Shown here in pieces: positions 61,494 to 64,000 of a stretch of DNA of 64,000 nucleotides. Under the pieces are notes generated by a model, which was given only the letters and a program-made list of their open reading frames with translations, ran no database searches and was not told the DNA's origin. This DNA comes from Petrosia ficiformis (lineage: Eukaryota > Porifera > Demospongiae > Haplosclerida > Petrosiidae): contig OX345652.1 in NCBI GenBank assembly GCA_947044365.1, forward strand, positions 3,091,874 through 3,155,873, read 5' to 3'. A program made the position numbers and the translations under genes. Each line of letters begins with the position of its first letter. The stretch's first letter is position 1.

Positions 61494-61589
61494 GAGAAAA
61501 ACTGATAATAAACTTAATTACTCAAGATATTAATACCACAACTATCAATATCCCTTCATTGAGTGTAGCCATTAGCCAGTTAGAGTACA

Positions 61590-61643
61590 AATTCAATACA
61601 TACATATACATATATACATACATGTACATGTATAATACATACA

Positions 61644-61676
<33 letters not shown>

Positions 61677-62430
61677 AATTATAAATATGTACATTATACA
61701 CACATATTATACACATACATACGTAGCAAGTTACAATCATACACATAATACATGTACATGTACATACATGTGCATACATGTACAATCACGCACATAATAG
61801 TTACAATCACACATAATACATGTACATGTACATACATGTACATACACACACACACATATACATATATACATACATACATACATAAATATGTACATTATTC
61901 ATACATATTATACACATACTAGATACATGTACCCACATAATACACATACATGTACAAACATATGCATACATGTACAATTGTACATACAAATACATACAAT
62001 CATACATACATGCATTAATGCAGGCAGACATGTATATTTATAACTATATACACACACTTAGAAACACGCTGATATCATATGCTTAATTTATACATCATTA
62101 GGCTTTATAATACCCTATCTAGCAACAAACCACATACAGTAGTGTCTATACACATGTATAACATGTATGTGTAGTCATGCATACATATGCATATATATAT
62201 ATATATACATGTACATATGTACGTACATATGTATATATATATATCTTACATTCGGCATGGTAATTAGTGTATATATATGCATAAGTATGTGTATGTACAT
62301 GTATATACAATTATACATATACTTAGTCTTGTACGTACGTATAGTTCTGCATATGTATGTACATACATACATATATACATACATATATCTTACATTCGGC
62401 ACTTAGTATATGTATATGCATAAGTATGTA
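61590..62430. repeat. ATACATAC/TACATGTA simple-repeat region
   Basis: Degenerate (ATAC)n with (AT)n at 62185-62245, plus a direct repeat of ATATCTTACATTCGGCA at 62241 and 62385. Open frames here are compositional. Confidence 0.85.
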
Positions 62431-62755
62431 TGTATATCATACTTACACACATAGCCCTGTCTTGGTAATGAAATCATCACATGCTATTCAACAAACCCCA
62501 AAAGGATTACACACAATTTACATTGAAGGCAATATTGCAACTATCATGATGATGGATATTGCCTAAAAAAGACATCAAGAGATGTGGGTGTGCAGTAGAG
62601 AAGCTCAAGATGGGTTGAAGCCATAATGTGTTAAATGACTAACTAATAATGTAGTGAATTTCAACAATTTATTAACATGAAGTTTATGAACGTATGATGT
62701 GTATACAACTAGCACTCTTGTTTTCAGTCTCATTATGTACCTATGGGTTTATATT
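62431..62755. other. Non-repetitive stretch, no exon found
   Basis: I looked on the minus strand for the next upstream NUP54 exon and saw none. A small palindromic pair, GGCAATATTGCAACTATCAT and ATGATGGATATTGCC, spans 62529-62563. Confidence 0.4.
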
Positions 62756-62829
62756 ATATATATATGTGTGTGTGTTAATGCCTATATATATACATGATCA
62801 TACATAGTACATACATAGTACATACATAG

Positions 62830-62863
<34 letters not shown>

Positions 62864-63068
62864 ACACACACACATAATGTACATTTGTATGTATGTATGT
62901 ATATTATACATACATATATTATATATGTATGTATAATATACATACATACATACATGTATATATGATATATACATGTATGTATGTATGTATATTATACATA
63001 CATATATACGTATGTATGTATATTATACATACATATATACATACATACATATATACATACATACATAC

Positions 63069-63099
<31 letters not shown>

Positions 63100-63126
63100 C
63101 ATACATACATACATGTACATACATAC

Positions 63127-63157
<31 letters not shown>

Positions 63158-63163
63158 CATACA

Positions 63164-63197
<34 letters not shown>

Positions 63198-63205
63198 GAT
63201 AGTAT
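62756..63205. repeat. (ATAC)n microsatellite with palindromic arms
   Basis: Pure ATAC repeat at 63045-63192. To its left, alternating GTATGTATGTATATTATACA and TACATACATATAT blocks can form long hairpins. Confidence 0.9.
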
Positions 63206-63454
63206 ATGTACATACACATGCACACACACACACCATCAAATACACCACAAAAAATTATAACACATTGACTGGAATTTGAATGATAAAATGTTTGTGGTTT
63301 GAATGAATCAATACAAACAAAAAATGACAAAAATCTTAAAAATGAGGTTTAAAAACAACAAGATTATGTCAGTTGATGGTTAAAATCAAGGCTGATTTTC
63401 TCGTGTATGAAACCCAAAACATATCATAGTTAGTTGTTTTTTTTAACTCTGCTT

Positions 63455-63650
63455 AATTTCTTGTATAACTTTTAGAATATATTTCTGCTGGAATAGCTAT
63501 TAACTACAGAATCTATGAGCACCTTTCTTGCTCCTTGTCTGTAGGTAGAGCTAGAGCGCATATCTTTATGTACCATGTCCATTATTTGACCGAGCAATCC
63601 TGAATGATACAATTTCTTTAGCTATGTACGCAACATATGTGATGCAAACA
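63455..63650. mobile_element. Decayed 310-bp element copy
   Basis: AGAATATATTTCTGCTGGAA, ATAGCTATTAACTACAGAAT and GAGCTAGAGCGCATAT match the 43.4-kb copy in order. Confidence 0.55.
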
Positions 63651-63861
63651 TACTTATATAAATTCAACCTGGTAGAAACCATTATACGAATGGCCCAGAA
63701 CCATAAAACACAAATGAACTATGTTGGATTGGCAATGTCAATTATTATTTAAGTAAAATATTTTGAAATTAGCAGCTGTATTTGTGTGTTAATGAGATTA
63801 ATCTGTGTGTGTATATGCATACATGTATGTATGTGTGTATATGTGTATATTATACTACGTT

Positions 63862-64000
63862 AGTGTTTTTGATAAGCTCATATGGTGCACCATTGGCCCA
63901 AAGAGCTTCTTATTTGGCACTGCACAGTTCTCTCTTTGGGCCAGTGGTGCAGTTAATTATGATTATATTGTCAGTAACAGTGTTAACTCTTTGTTAATTG
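63862..64000. mobile_element. GTTTTTGATAAG element, cut by window edge
   Basis: Nearly identical to the first 139 bases of the copy at 15322 (GTTTTTGATAAGCTCATATG; TCAGTAACAGTGTTAACTCT). Confidence 0.75.

Overview
The window is AT-rich, repeat-choked eukaryotic nuclear DNA. Its genes are split by GT-AG introns, and it holds TATA boxes, AATAAA signals, a tRNA-derived SINE, many short inverted-repeat elements and kilobase-scale satellites. The 1-4.5 kb protein (beta-helix-like ectodomain, GRLCGGC cysteine module, about eight membrane helices) belongs to a family I associate with sponge and other early-branching animal gene sets. Together with an Arx/Alx-like homeobox gene this suggests a non-bilaterian animal, most likely a demosponge. 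The phylum call is inference.

Layout. 1-1021: flank with a decayed inverted-repeat element. 1022-4504 (-): intronless multipass membrane protein, with a relic of a second copy of its 5' end at 4995-5040. 6030-6155 (+): TATA box plus a possible first exon. 11027-47940 (+): ten exons of a TFIIIA (GTF3A) orthologue encoding fingers 2-9 and the SLAS-type C-terminal motif. Only about 0.9 kb of coding sequence is spread over 37 kb, and the introns hold nearly all the satellites. 48061-49200 (+): compact two-exon paired-like homeobox gene with its own TATA box and poly(A) signal, starting 250 bp after the TFIIIA stop. 50024-61376 (-): the last four exons of NUP54, convergent with the homeobox gene; its 5' exons lie beyond the right edge.

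The genes do not form a pathway: TFIIIA is the Pol III factor for 5S rRNA genes, NUP54 is a nuclear-pore channel subunit, and the homeobox protein is a developmental regulator. None of the exons of TFIIIA, the homeobox gene or NUP54 appears in full as a simple ORF. They were found by joining short open stretches at splice sites with matching phase.

Most notable signals: (i) a 0.9-kb tandem array just upstream of the TFIIIA finger-6 exon, with nine copies of an RFX X-box-like palindrome and repeated copies of that exon's own 3' splice site; (ii) a 100-bp satellite with a four-unit higher-order structure, apparently grown from the end of a dispersed element; (iii) hairpin elements of three sequence families with GC-rich apices; (iv) transposon insertions into satellites with readable target duplications; (v) microsatellites abutting NUP54 splice acceptors. 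I found no CRISPR, no bacterial-type system, and no clearly new gene system. TFIIIA finger 1 was not located.
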